Counted from the first letter of the stretch, positions 39,177-48,677 are shown. The stretch: DNA of 64,000 bases from Sporolactobacillus pectinivorans (GCF_002802965.1 NZ_NXGA01000001.1:1211484-1275483); one strand, 5' to 3'. Notes: a model not told the origin generated them from the letters alone. Numbers and translations are program-made.

Positions 39177-40409
39177 TTAAATCACCCAGCTTCCCTTTCT
39201 GAAAATAGGTGTCAGCTGACCATCCGGTGTCTCACCGTCAATATCCAGTTCACCTGAACCTACCATGAAATCAACATGAACCAGGCTGGCATTTGCGCCT
39301 TTGTCTGAGAGTTCTTGTGCACTCATTTGACGCCCGCCGCGGTAATTGAAAGGGAAGGAGGTGCCAATTGCCAGATGGCACGATGCATTTTCATCAAATA
39401 GCGTATTGTAGAAAATCAGATGGGTATCTGAAATCGGCGAATGGTGGGGAACCAGTGAAACTTCACCGAGATAATGAGATCCCTCATCGGTTTCGATAAT
39501 CTGTTTCAGTGTTTCATACCCCTGCTCCGCGCTGAAATTGACAATTCGTCCATCCTTGAAAGTCATAGAGAAATGATCAACCAGATTGCCGTCGTAATTC
39601 AGCGGTTTCGTGCTGGCGACCGTGCCGTTGACCCCTGTTTTCAGCGGCATGGTAAAGATTTCCTCAGTCGGAAGGTTCGGACGGAAGGGAACCCCTTTAT
39701 CATTGGCCATTTCACCGCTGATCCACAGGTGTTCTGCCGGAAGCTCAATAATCAGATTCGTTCCTGGCGCTCGATAATGGAGCTTTTTAAAACGCTTTTC
39801 ATTGAAAAAATTTACCTTGTTCTTCAGCGACTGAAGATGTTCTTTCCAGGCCTGTACCGGGTCTTTTCGATCCGCTCGGGTAATGGTAAAAATTTGTTTC
39901 CAGAGCGCTTCAATCTGCTCCGCAGTATCCAGATCCGGGAAAACTTTTGCCGACCAGGAAGCTGTAGGTACTGAAACAATCGTCCAGCTCACTTTGGCAC
40001 CTATTTTAGCGTCAGAGAACTTTTTATTGGCTTTGGCGTCTGTTTTTTGGGCATTGGCAATGCGCACAGGATCGATACCGTCCAGCAGTTCCGGATTTGG
40101 CGAATAGATATAAAGAAAAGCTGCGTTCTCGTTCGACAACTCCTCATATTCCCGCGCTCGCCATGACGGATAGCTTTCAAAAGATTCGTCGGGAGCCAGA
40201 TCAAAACGGGTGCGTGTCACGGCCTCATCCGTCCACTCGACGAACACATTTTTTGCACCGGCCTCATAGGCTTTCTTAACGGTCTTGTGCACGAAGGCAG
40301 GTGATTCGACAGGAGCGAAAATCAGGACATCCTGCCCTTTTTGCACGTTCAGGCCGACATGGACGGTAATGTCGGCATAGTTATCAAGCAGTTGTTCAAA
40401 GTGATTCAT
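39177..40409 (-). CDS. M29-family metallo-aminopeptidase
   Basis: 410-residue cytosolic aminopeptidase of the AmpS/PepS (thermophilic aminopeptidase) family. Typical blocks: NLPTEEIFTMPLKTGVNGTV with the metal-binding Glu, HLAIGTSFPFNYRGGRQMS, and SLVHVDFMVGSGELDIDG with the His/Asp ligands near the C-terminus. ATG 40409 has a GGGGG stretch upstream. Monocistronic, closed by the shared terminator. Confidence 0.92.
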   Translation of the reverse strand: MNHFEQLLDNYADITVHVGLNVQKGQDVLIFAPVESPAFVHKTVKKAYEAGAKNVFVEWTDEAVTRTRFDLAPDESFESYPSWRAREYEELSNENAAFLYIYSPNPELLDGIDPVRIANAQKTDAKANKKFSDAKIGAKVSWTIVSVPTASWSAKVFPDLDTAEQIEALWKQIFTITRADRKDPVQAWKEHLQSLKNKVNFFNEKRFKKLHYRAPGTNLIIELPAEHLWISGEMANDKGVPFRPNLPTEEIFTMPLKTGVNGTVASTKPLNYDGNLVDHFSMTFKDGRIVNFSAEQGYETLKQIIETDEGSHYLGEVSLVPHHSPISDTHLIFYNTLFDENASCHLAIGTSFPFNYRGGRQMSAQELSDKGANASLVHVDFMVGSGELDIDGETPDGQLTPIFRKGSWVI

Positions 40410-40573
40410 TCATGAGCCCCCTTGGTACATCCAACTTTTGGTATACAGTTTCTATTCTAGCACGTCCGGAACAGCCGAACATCAGAATTATCTTCAGGTG
40501 GAAAATTCGGGAGGACGATATTTGGGCGCACGCATAGAATGATACAGATATCTTTGTGGAGGTGGCGATCGGC

Positions 40574-40672
40574 ATGGGTGCTCCGGAAAAGGTCAGGAAT
40601 AATTCAGGATTTGCACTGGTGGCTGTGCTATTTATTCTTTTAATTATCATTGGCGCAATTTGGTTCTATTGA
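40574..40672 (+). CDS. YjcZ-family sporulation miniprotein
   Basis: 32 residues, starting MGAPEKVRNNSGFALVAVLF and ending in a hydrophobic IIGAIWFY tail. The GFALxxVLFILLIIIGA pattern is the hallmark of YjcZ/SscA-type small spore proteins, which are found only in endospore formers. GGAGGTGGCG lies 8 nt before the ATG. It is the clearest indication in the window that the host sporulates. Confidence 0.8.
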   Translation: MGAPEKVRNNSGFALVAVLFILLIIIGAIWFY

Positions 40673-40721
40673 TGCATTTCTGCCCGAATTCCCGAATTGT
40701 TGATTAAAAATTTTCCCTGAT

Positions 40722-40738
40722 TTTACTTGATTCGGTTC
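40722..40738. repeat. 17-bp dispersed repeat, copy 1
   Basis: TTTACTTGATTCGGTTC, found again at 45073-45089. Both copies are in AT-rich intergenic DNA and continue into T-rich sequence; GGTTCG is further repeated nearby. Confidence 0.6.
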
Positions 40739-40914
40739 ATTTTCGAAATTTCGGTTCGAGTGAGCAACGACTTGGTTCGTGTTTTTTCGGTTTTGTTTCG
40801 AATTTTATCATTAAATAAAAATTTTTATGGGAGGTACGTACATTTAAAAAATTAGAATTTGTTTATCGACGATCGGAACGCGCGTGATGATGTCGGATTT
40901 GCCCTGCTTATCTG

Positions 40915-41973
40915 TCAATGCTTTTTCCGCAGGCTCATGTGGATCTTTTTCCAGCGCTCTTTTTCTTTCAGCATAGCCAGCTTGTCGGTTTTGCGCTTAA
41001 GAAAAGCGAGTTCGCGCTGCAGCTTAATATAGCTGTCAAAGCGTGCCCGCTCCAGCCGTCCGCTCGCAAGGGCTGCCCGAACTTCGCATCCCGGTTCACC
41101 GCTGTGCGTGCAGTCCCGAAACCGGCAGTCTGCGGCGAGCGCTTCGATATCTGCAAAACTTTGCCCTACTGACTGATTGGAAGCCGTCCAGAGCTGCAGC
41201 TCGCGCATCCCTGGTGTGTCAATGACTACGCCCCCTGTTGGAAGAACAACGAGTTCGCGATTGGTCGTTGTGTGACGGCCCCGGTCGTCATCCTCGCGCA
41301 CGCTATTAACGGTTTGCAGTTCCCGCCCGTACAGCCAGTTGGTCAGCGTTGATTTTCCGGCGCCGGAAGATCCGAGAAAGACGACCGTTTTACCTTTTCC
41401 AAGATAAGTCTTCAGCTGTTCTTTACCGCTGTCATGAACGGCGCTTACTGCATGGATCGGCACGCCAAACGCAATTTCTTCAACTTCGGATACTTTTTCA
41501 TCGATATGATCACATAAATCAGATTTACTCAGCACGATGACCGGGTTTGCCCCGCTCTCCCACGCCATGGTCAGGTACCGTTCCAGCCGGCGGACATTGA
41601 AATCATGGTTCAATGCCATGACCAGGAAAACTGTATTAATGTTGGCTGCGACAATCTGTTCTTCCGTCGTCAGGCCGGCCATATTTCTGGAAAATTTGCT
41701 GAAACGAGGAAGAATTCCTCTGATTGTTGCCTTCATGTCTGCCGGACGCTCATCAACAGAGACCCAGTCGCCGACCGCCGGATAATCTTCGCGCCTCAAC
41801 GCAAGATGACGCATTTTTCCAGAAACCTCGGCGAGGAAAAAACCGTGTTCAGATGCAATTTTGTACTGTCCTTTATATTCGGAAACGACGCGGGCGATCG
41901 ATCGTCCGTCTTCAAATTTGTTTTTTGCCAGTTCTTCAAGTGACGCATTCCATCCGTAATCGATTAAGTTCAA
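40915..41973 (-). CDS. rsgA: Ribosome small-subunit-dependent GTPase A (RsgA)
   Basis: 352-residue circularly permuted GTPase that helps mature the 30S subunit. Order seen: OB-like N-terminal domain, G4 (SKSD) before G1 (GSSGAGKST), then G3 DTPGM, and a zinc-binding C-terminus (CRFRDCTHSGEPGC). A TTG at 41973 follows CTGGAGG and is preferred over the longer frame. It is longer than B. subtilis RsgA (about 298 residues) and resembles the extended paralogue present in several Firmicutes; the main rsgA would normally sit in the prpC-prkC cluster, which is not here. Confidence 0.88.
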   Translation of the reverse strand: MNLIDYGWNASLEELAKNKFEDGRSIARVVSEYKGQYKIASEHGFFLAEVSGKMRHLALRREDYPAVGDWVSVDERPADMKATIRGILPRFSKFSRNMAGLTTEEQIVAANINTVFLVMALNHDFNVRRLERYLTMAWESGANPVIVLSKSDLCDHIDEKVSEVEEIAFGVPIHAVSAVHDSGKEQLKTYLGKGKTVVFLGSSGAGKSTLTNWLYGRELQTVNSVREDDDRGRHTTTNRELVVLPTGGVVIDTPGMRELQLWTASNQSVGQSFADIEALAADCRFRDCTHSGEPGCEVRAALASGRLERARFDSYIKLQRELAFLKRKTDKLAMLKEKERWKKIHMSLRKKH

Positions 41974-42011
41974 TGTTTTTTCCTCCAGTTGATTTGGTCT
42001 TGGGACAACAA

Positions 42012-42038
42012 AAAGAGACCGTTGCACACGGTCTCTTT
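42012..42038 (-). terminator. Attenuator-like terminator in the rsgA leader
   Basis: AAAGAGACCGT and ACGGTCTCTTT arms with a 5-nt loop; on the minus strand it runs into TTTTTGTTGT. It stands about 40 bases before the rsgA start codon, between it and a small leader ORF. Confidence 0.75.
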
Positions 42039-42092
42039 CTATCGCAGTGAGAAAACAGCCCTGTGAAGGCCATCTGCCCCAAAACATTCAAA

Positions 42093-42179
42093 TCAGCTGA
42101 AAGACAATGATCCGGATGAGGAGGACAGACGGCTAATATCAATGAGATTGCCTGAGGTCTTTCGATTGATGATGGCCAT
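42093..42179 (-). CDS. 28-residue leader ORF upstream of rsgA
   Basis: ATG 42179 stands 7-9 nt after AAGGGGG. It encodes MAIINRKTSGNLIDISRL and a serine-rich tail (SSSSGSLS). A second ATG at 42186 opens a 15-codon frame overlapping it. Followed by the terminator at 42038-42012, this resembles a leader peptide with attenuation. No known leader family is recognised. Confidence 0.4.
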   Translation of the reverse strand: MAIINRKTSGNLIDISRLSSSSGSLSFS

Positions 42180-42319
42180 AATACATGTCCCCCTTCCTTT
42201 AATTTGAAACATATTAAGTTTAAACAAAAACGAATGAATTGTAAAGGGGATTGATGCGTCATGGACGGGACAGGCATCGCATAAAATGGTGGGGACGGGA
42301 TGAAAAAGGGGGGAGCCGG

Positions 42320-43345
42320 GTGGTAAAAAAAATAATCGACAGCCTGCAGATTGCGGCAGCTTTCATTGGCACGGTTGTCGGAGCCGGATTCGCTTCCGGC
42401 CGCGAAATCATCCAGTTTTTCTCACAGTATCAGGCATGGGGGATGATTGGGGCAGCCATCAGCGGCCTGCTGATGGCCTGGATTGGAACCAAAATGATGG
42501 TGTACGCCCGACGGATCAAAGCATACTCGTTCAATGAACTGGTAACCCGGTTGTTTGGTGAACATTTGGGAGCGATGATTCAGTGCCTGATTTTTTTAAT
42601 GATGCTTGGTATTACCGGTGTCATGCTGGCCGGAGCTGGAGCTGTTTTCAAGGAACAGCTCGGCTGGCACAGGCTGCTGGGGATGGCTCTTTCCATAGTA
42701 ATCTGTCTGCTTTTCCTCGTAAAAGGTTCCCGCGGCCTGCTTTGGATGAACTCAATCGTTGTCCCTGTTCTGATCATGCTTTTCCTCATCCTTTTCTTCA
42801 CGGACAAACCCGGCTCTGTTTCCACTTCAAATCCCCAGTCTGCCTACTGGATTGCGTCTGCAGTTAGTTATGCTTCATTCAACATAATGACGGCCATCGT
42901 TGTTCTTGTTCCGCTGGCGCGTGACATTGATGACGAACGGGTGCTGAAAGTCGGCGGACTGGCAGGTGGAGTAGGATTCACTTTACTGCTCCTGCTTTCC
43001 AATCTGATGATTTTGAACCATCCGTCTGTGATGTTATTTGATATGCCGATGGCTGAACTGGTCAGGCCGCTGGGATTGATCATGCACCTGATTTTTGTCA
43101 TCGTGATATTCGGTGAGATACTAACTACCTTCGTTGGCAACATATTCGGCCTTGCACGCCAGATGCACAGCGCATTTCCACATTTTTTATCCCCGGAGAG
43201 ATCGATTATTCTGCTGATTTTCAGTTCTCTGATCCTCGGACAGGCCAGCTACGGCTCACTGATCCGCGTACTCTATCCACTTTACGGATTCATTTGCACG
43301 GCCCTTTTTGTCTACTTATTTTTCGCCAGACTGCCGCAAAAATAA
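42320..43345 (+). CDS. YkvI-like membrane transporter
   Basis: 341-residue integral membrane protein with about 10 helices. It starts VVKKIIDSLQIAAAFIGTVV followed by GAGFASGREIIQFF, the unwound first helix signature shared by YkvI-type proteins and the LeuT/APC fold. GTG 42320 is taken because GGGGGGAG lies 6 nt upstream. The substrate is unknown. Monocistronic, divergent from the rsgA leader. Confidence 0.75.
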   Translation: MVKKIIDSLQIAAAFIGTVVGAGFASGREIIQFFSQYQAWGMIGAAISGLLMAWIGTKMMVYARRIKAYSFNELVTRLFGEHLGAMIQCLIFLMMLGITGVMLAGAGAVFKEQLGWHRLLGMALSIVICLLFLVKGSRGLLWMNSIVVPVLIMLFLILFFTDKPGSVSTSNPQSAYWIASAVSYASFNIMTAIVVLVPLARDIDDERVLKVGGLAGGVGFTLLLLLSNLMILNHPSVMLFDMPMAELVRPLGLIMHLIFVIVIFGEILTTFVGNIFGLARQMHSAFPHFLSPERSIILLIFSSLILGQASYGSLIRVLYPLYGFICTALFVYLFFARLPQK

Positions 43346-43487
43346 ATGACGTGCTTTACCTTATTACATCATGATACCCGATGACACCCGGTTTCGGTAT
43401 GCTTTTAAGCTCATTTCCGCTAATCATGTAATCTATTATTTTGAAAACGGTTGATTGTAAAATTCTTATGAAAATTGTTTTCTTCGG

Positions 43488-43546
43488 TTGCATTTTGTAG
43501 GTAAATATCGTATGTTAATTGTAGCAGGATGTTTCTCTAAGGAAAC
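43488..43546 (+). promoter_or_regulatory. mntH promoter with MntR-like operator
   Basis: TTGCAT (43488-43493), 17 bp, TATGTT (43511-43516). Downstream, 43531-43546 is the palindrome-like GTTTCTCTAAGGAAAC, similar to MntR boxes such as those containing GCCTTAAGG in B. subtilis. A manganese-responsive repressor bound there would block transcription when Mn is plentiful. Confidence 0.5.
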
Positions 43547-43578
43547 AAATATTCATAAAGCGAATAGGGGATGGTTAA

Positions 43579-44904
43579 ATGCCTGGTCGGCAGGAGGAGC
43601 GGATACAGGTTCAACTGATTGAGGGTGACACTCTTGCCGGGAGTGTGCCGAAGATAAAAAGCGAACATTCCCAGTCTTTTCAAAGCGCGGTCGGAGAGGC
43701 GAGAGGGTGGCGGCAGCTGCTGCCTTTTATCGGCCCCGCTTTTATCGCAGCTGTCGCTTATATAGATCCGGGCAACTATGCAACGAATATTCAAGCCGGA
43801 TCTCAATTCGGCTATATGCTGCTCTGGGTGGTTATTATTTCAAACCTGATGGCCATTTTGATTCAAATGCTATCCGCAAAACTGGGGATTGCAACGTCAC
43901 ATAACCTGCCCGAAATTGTGCGTCAGGAATGGCCAAAAAGTGTATCGATTTTTTACTGGCTGCAGGGAGAGATTATGGTTATGGCCACGGATCTCGCTGA
44001 ATTTATCGGCGCGGCGCTGGGCTTTCATCTTGTTTTCGGTCTGCCGATGATTCCGGCAGCGATTCTGACGGCGATTTGTGCGATGGTTATTTTAGCATTC
44101 CAGGTCAGGGGTTTCCGCCCGCTGGAGATGGTCATTGCTTCTATGGTTTTCGTTATTGTCATTTCATTCAGCTTTGAAACTTTATTTGCCTTGCCCGCTT
44201 TTAAACCGCTCATGAACGGTTTTGTACCGCGATTTCAGGGAACGGACAGCATTTTGCTTGCTGCCGGCATTTTGGGGGCAACGGTAATGCCCCACGCCAT
44301 TTACATGCATTCGGGCCTGACGTGCAGAAGGGTTATTGGCCAAACGCCGGAAGAAAGGAAAAAGATTTTCCGTTTTGAGCAGGTGGACATTTTAATTGCC
44401 ATGATCATTGCCGGGTTTATTAATGCAATTATGCTGGCTGTTGCAGGCTCCACTTTCTTTGGCAAGGAAGTGATCTCAGATCTTACTGTCGCTTTTCATG
44501 GCTTTGGTTCATACATCATGCCGAGTGCTGCGCTTCTGTTCGGAATTGGGCTACTGTCGGCAGGATTGTCCAGCTCATCAGTTGGCACGCTGGCCGGTGA
44601 TATCATGATGCAGGGCTTCATTCACAAAAGCATTCCGGTATTTTTAAGAAGGGTATGCACGATGCTCCCACCGTTGATCGTGATTATTTCAGGCGTCAAT
44701 GCGACCAAAGCACTTGTTATGAGCCAGGTGATCCTTTCGTTCGGCATTGCTCTCGCCATTATCCCTCTTGTTGTTTTTACGAGCAAGAGGAGGATCATGG
44801 GGCTGCTGGTCAATCACCGGCTGACAACAGCCGCAGCCTGGGGCGTAGCCACAATTGTTATCTGTCTGAATATGTTTCTGCTTTATCAGACGTTTGCTGG
44901 TTGA
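43579..44904 (+). CDS. mntH: Nramp-family Mn2+ transporter MntH
   Basis: 441-residue proton-coupled divalent metal importer. The metal-binding DPGNYATN in helix 1 and MPHAIYMHS in helix 6 are intact; about 11 membrane segments. The cytosolic N-terminal tail of about 45 residues is longer than in E. coli. ATG 43579 is used with a weak ribosome binding site (GGGGATGG). Probably Mn-regulated, see the operator upstream. Relevant to lactic-type bacteria that use Mn against oxidative stress. Confidence 0.93.
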   Translation: MPGRQEERIQVQLIEGDTLAGSVPKIKSEHSQSFQSAVGEARGWRQLLPFIGPAFIAAVAYIDPGNYATNIQAGSQFGYMLLWVVIISNLMAILIQMLSAKLGIATSHNLPEIVRQEWPKSVSIFYWLQGEIMVMATDLAEFIGAALGFHLVFGLPMIPAAILTAICAMVILAFQVRGFRPLEMVIASMVFVIVISFSFETLFALPAFKPLMNGFVPRFQGTDSILLAAGILGATVMPHAIYMHSGLTCRRVIGQTPEERKKIFRFEQVDILIAMIIAGFINAIMLAVAGSTFFGKEVISDLTVAFHGFGSYIMPSAALLFGIGLLSAGLSSSSVGTLAGDIMMQGFIHKSIPVFLRRVCTMLPPLIVIISGVNATKALVMSQVILSFGIALAIIPLVVFTSKRRIMGLLVNHRLTTAAAWGVATIVICLNMFLLYQTFAG

Positions 44905-44943
44905 ACAATAAAATTAAAAGCAGAATAGATACAGCAAAGTAAT

Positions 44944-44967
44944 AATCCCGAAAAAGGGATTTTTTTG
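44944..44967 (+). terminator. mntH terminator
   Basis: AATCCC-GAAAAA-GGGATT followed by TTTTTT, a compact intrinsic terminator. Confidence 0.85.
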
Positions 44968-45467
44968 TTGCCTCGGAAATTATAAAATATCGACTTGTGG
45001 AACTGTCCGTTGAACGTGTAGAATGCTTAAGGGGGTCGCCTGAATCGGCTGATATACTACACTCTGTCGAACTTTACTTGATTCGGTTCGTTTTTTTATA
45101 GCCTAAATCATTTAGAATTAAATGTTCAGTTGAGCCCAATAGAGCCGGAATTCAGTCCAATGTCGAAGGTTCAAACCAGTCAAACAAGCTCAGCACAAAT
45201 TGATGTTATAAGAAAAAAAACATTTGCGTCCAATTACTGCGCGTCTCAGTTTAAAGAGATTGGAATTGAGGGCTTTTTCCGATTAAAAACAAAGCTTTTT
45301 TTCTTTTCGTGTTCCATATTACTATTTTGCATTTCAAAGAAGTTTTACTAACAACCATAATGAGATGAGAATCCTGAGGCGAAACAAATATCACTGTGTT
45401 CGCACAAAAATCATTGTCACAAAAAGAGATCTAAAACTTTGTTCACATATTTATTGAAATTGGCAAA
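44968..45467. other. AT-rich intergenic region, no supported gene
   Basis: A 73-codon frame at 45130 has no ribosome binding site and low-complexity content. The second copy of the 17-bp repeat lies at 45073-45089. Confidence 0.5.
45073..45089. repeat. 17-bp dispersed repeat, copy 2
   Basis: Same TTTACTTGATTCGGTTC as at 40722, followed by GTTTTTTTATAG. Confidence 0.6.
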
Positions 45468-45497
45468 TTGACTTTGCGACAGAAAGTGACGTAAAAT
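45468..45497 (+). promoter_or_regulatory. Promoter of the lacD-type aldolase gene
   Basis: TTGACT (45468-45473), 18 bp, TAAAAT (45492-45497). The 5' leader of about 120 nt is GC-richer and could fold. Strong elements fit the highly biased codon use of the gene. Confidence 0.65.
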
Positions 45498-45625
45498 GGA
45501 GATTGTGAGAGAAAAGCGGCAGGCATTCTGAACGGTAATGATTGCTCCAATTTTGCCGGTTGTTTGCCGGTTGTGTATACGCGGTGCATGATGGCACCCA
45601 AAATTTTAGCTGTGGAGGAATAATA

Positions 45626-46633
45626 ATGGTTAAACTGCAAAAGGGCAAGTTTCAGTTTCTTGAAAAGCTCTCCAACGACGAAGGTATTATCGCTGCACTC
45701 GCTATTGATCAGCGCGGTTCTTTGAAGAGAATGATCGGTGCTGCTCAAGGCAAAGATGCTACGGATCAGGAACTGATCGATTTCAAATCTCTGGTATCCG
45801 AAGAATTGACAAAATATGCAAGCGCAATCCTGCTCGATCCGGAATATGGTATTCCTGCCGGCAAGAAGCGCGCTGCGACTTGCGGCCTGCTGACTTCTTA
45901 TGAAAAAACCGGTTATGACGCAACGGAACCTGGCCGTATTCCTGACCTTCTTCCTAACTGGTCAGCAAAACGGATCAAGGAAAATGGCGGTACTGCTGTT
46001 AAATTGCTTGTTTACTTTGACCCTGATGAACCTGATGAAATCAACGATATTAAAAAAGCATTTGTTGAACGCGTTGGTTCTGAATGCAAGGCCGAAGATA
46101 TTCCGTTGTTCTTTGAAATCGTAACTTACGACGAAAAGATCACTGATAAAGTTGCTTATGCAAAAGTTAAACCTCAGAAGGTTCTTGATTCGATCAAGAT
46201 CTTCACGCAGCCTCGTTACGGCATCGACGTGCTGAAGCTTGAAGTTCCTGTTGACATGAGCCGTGTTGAAGGTGTTGGCGACAACGAACCTGTTTACACA
46301 GCTGAAGAAGCTAAGAAGTATTTCCAGGAAGTTGACAAAGCAACGACTGTTCCTTACATCTGGCTGAGTGCAGGTGTTTCAACTGAACTTTTCCAGAAGA
46401 CTCTCGTGTTTGCTCATGACGCTGGTTCCAAGTACAACGGCGTTCTTTGTGGCCGCGCAACATGGCGTGACGGCGTTGAGGCTTATGGCAAAGGCGGAGA
46501 AAAGGGCGCTATTGAATGGCTGCAGACTGAGGGCAAGAAGAACGTTGACGAATTGAATGCAATTCTTGCTGAGAACGCAACACCTTGGTATGAAAAATTT
46601 GGCGGCAAAGACAAGATTGAAGTTGTCGACTGA
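45626..46633 (+). CDS. lacD: Tagatose 1,6-bisphosphate aldolase (LacD family)
   Basis: 335-residue class I aldolase splitting tagatose- (and often fructose-) 1,6-bisphosphate into triose phosphates. N-terminal block ALAIDQRGSLKRMIG, LLDPEYGIPAG, TAVKLLVYFDPDEPDEIN and the Schiff-base lysine segment VLKLEVPVDM are characteristic. TGTGGAGGAAT precedes ATG 45626. Codon use is strikingly biased, as in central-glycolysis genes, so it may act as the main fructose-bisphosphate aldolase rather than in lactose metabolism; no other lac genes are nearby. Confidence 0.9.
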   Translation: MVKLQKGKFQFLEKLSNDEGIIAALAIDQRGSLKRMIGAAQGKDATDQELIDFKSLVSEELTKYASAILLDPEYGIPAGKKRAATCGLLTSYEKTGYDATEPGRIPDLLPNWSAKRIKENGGTAVKLLVYFDPDEPDEINDIKKAFVERVGSECKAEDIPLFFEIVTYDEKITDKVAYAKVKPQKVLDSIKIFTQPRYGIDVLKLEVPVDMSRVEGVGDNEPVYTAEEAKKYFQEVDKATTVPYIWLSAGVSTELFQKTLVFAHDAGSKYNGVLCGRATWRDGVEAYGKGGEKGAIEWLQTEGKKNVDELNAILAENATPWYEKFGGKDKIEVVD

Positions 46634-46658
46634 TTGATACTTGTACTGAAATAAACGG

Positions 46659-46697
46659 AGCGGGTGCGACGGACAATGTCTGTTGCACCCGCTTTTG
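46659..46697 (+). terminator. Strong terminator after lacD
   Basis: AGCGGGTGC / GCACCCGCT arms (46659-46667, 46685-46693) followed by TTTTG, a GC-rich stem suited to a highly expressed gene. Confidence 0.85.
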
Positions 46698-46945
46698 TAT
46701 ACATAGAATTTTTTATTGCTGAATCAAGGGAGGGAAGTGAAAATAAGATATATTAGTTTGTTTTCCGTAATACTCAAAGCGAGGTCAGAGCGTTCATGAC
46801 AGACCGGAGCTGCAGCCTGCCAGGTGATCGTCTGTTAAGCTTGATTTGGCGATTATCTTGTGTCAGCTTAACGTCGGGCATTTCCTGGTGTATAGGAAGT
46901 ATCCTCTTTTTCATTGACCGGTGGGCGTGTGAAAAAAAGGTAGTA

Positions 46946-48677
46946 TTAAAACTCCTTATCTGCTGTAGATTCGATCGGAAAACAATAGCGCAGATTACGG
47001 ATAAATTCAGTCAGATTCGAGCTGGTCAGGAGCCATTGCGCGGCGCTGTCCGAAACAAGGTGCGCCTGTTCACCATGGATGAAAACAGTCAGATCAGGGA
47101 AATCAGATCTGAGTTGTATCAGCATATTGCGAATGGAAAAAGCATGGTGCCGGTCATAAAGAGAGACAGCAAGATACTTGGCATCTTTTCTGTGGATCAA
47201 CTCAGTGATCATATCTATCTCAGCATGATCACTGAGGTAATAAGTTTTCCAACCATTGATTTTCAGAAGATCATTGACCATTCTCATTTGCAGGAATTCA
47301 TTCTCGGCATTCAAATCCGCAACAACGATTTTGCCCATCACCGGATCAAGATCCCGGGCAATTCTGAGCATCTTCCAACTGAGCAGCCTCATAAGAGTCG
47401 TCGTTGCGATCAGAAGATCGGAACGATGGTAATGTGCCGCTCTAAAATCTGAACGAATCTCATCCTGTGCTTTTTCAAACAGATCAATGAAAATGTCTTC
47501 AATTCTTTTACCGTCTGATAAGTGATCCATGTATTTCATTGCTTTTAAAGGATTGCCGTCAATGATGAATCCGATGAAATCTTTCCATGCCTGTCTTTGC
47601 TGTATTTCAACATGGCTGTTGTCCCATCCGCTCACCTTTTTAATCGTCACCGATAAGTCACTGGGAAGCTGGATCACACGGTCCGTGATCTGCAGCCTGA
47701 CTTTTGGGAGAATATCCGCTCCATTGGGATTGGCGATGACTGTCCCCATTTTATTATTCGACAGTAACACCTGTGTCGCCGGCGGGTAAATGTGCAAAAA
47801 ATTAATAAAGCTGAAGCTGGTTTGAAGATCAAAATGCTGTGGATGAATGCATGAAGACAGGATGTTCTGCAGAGCTTTGGTTGCATGCATTGGATCCCGA
47901 TAAGACCTTTTCAGCGTCAAAGCTGAATAAACATCGGCAATCATCATGAATATCAGATCGCTGTCTTTCTCACAAAGAATCATTTTATCCGGATAGCCTG
48001 ATCCATCCATCCGTTCATGATGTGACCGGACAATCCTGCAAGTCTCCTTTGGAAAACCTAATTTTTCCAAAAGAGCGAATCCATCTGCAGCATGCCGGGT
48101 GATTCGAATATATTCCCGTTCGGTCAACTTGCTTTTTTTTAAAAGAATGGATCGCGGGATACAAAGCTTCCCTATATCATGGAGGAGACAGCCAAGCATG
48201 AAACCGTCAGGGAATTTCTCATGGGAATTCCGGTTGAAAAGGCTGCAAAAAAACAAACACATCAATAGAATGAATGTAGCAGACGGGATCCCACTGCTTC
48301 AGGCTGTCCATAAGCAGGCGGACGGCTGGATTTGAAAAAAAATGAAGATATATTGAACGCAGCCACTGATAAGAAGACTCGGAATGGAGAATGTGGCCGC
48401 AACGCAATTCATTAGCGATGGGTTTCATATCATTCTGAAATCTTTCTTTTAATGTCCTTAATTTATTTGAAGAAATATGCCGGTCATCCCAGTCCTGATA
48501 TAAAAGGGCAGAATCGCTGTTTACAGCGACTTCGCCAATGTCCAGTTCCAGAAGATTGTAAATGAGTGCCGGAGTAACGTATGTTCCGGCCTGGAAAAGC
48601 ACGCCTGAATTTATATAGATATCTCTGGCCAGAATATCGCCGTCGGCCAGATTCTCCGTTTTCACGATCTTCGCCAT
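46946..48677 (-). pseudogene. HD-GYP phosphodiesterase with B12-binding-like C-terminus, split by one extra base
   Basis: Two overlapping frames form one protein of about 577 residues. The first (48677 to 48219) holds the N-terminal domain up to CYIHSIDVFVF. The second, ending at 46946, resumes at CSLFNRNSHEKFPDGFMLG and contains the HD-GYP signatures LLHDIGK and HHERMDGSGYP, expected to hydrolyse cyclic di-GMP. The junction is a run of seven T (complement of 48247-48253); six would restore the frame. The last 190 residues resemble the B12-binding module (MVNDLLKINGWKTYYL, AKYLAVSLYD) but lack the cobalamin-ligating histidine motif. This may be a true mutation, slippage-based phase variation, or a sequencing error. 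Confidence 0.75.

Noticed and set aside
45130..45351. 73-codon ORF
   Set aside because: No ribosome binding site, low-complexity C-terminus, in a promoter-distal intergenic region.
46796..47452. 218-codon plus-strand frame
   Set aside because: Mostly antisense to the HD-GYP/B12-like gene; composition is not protein-like.
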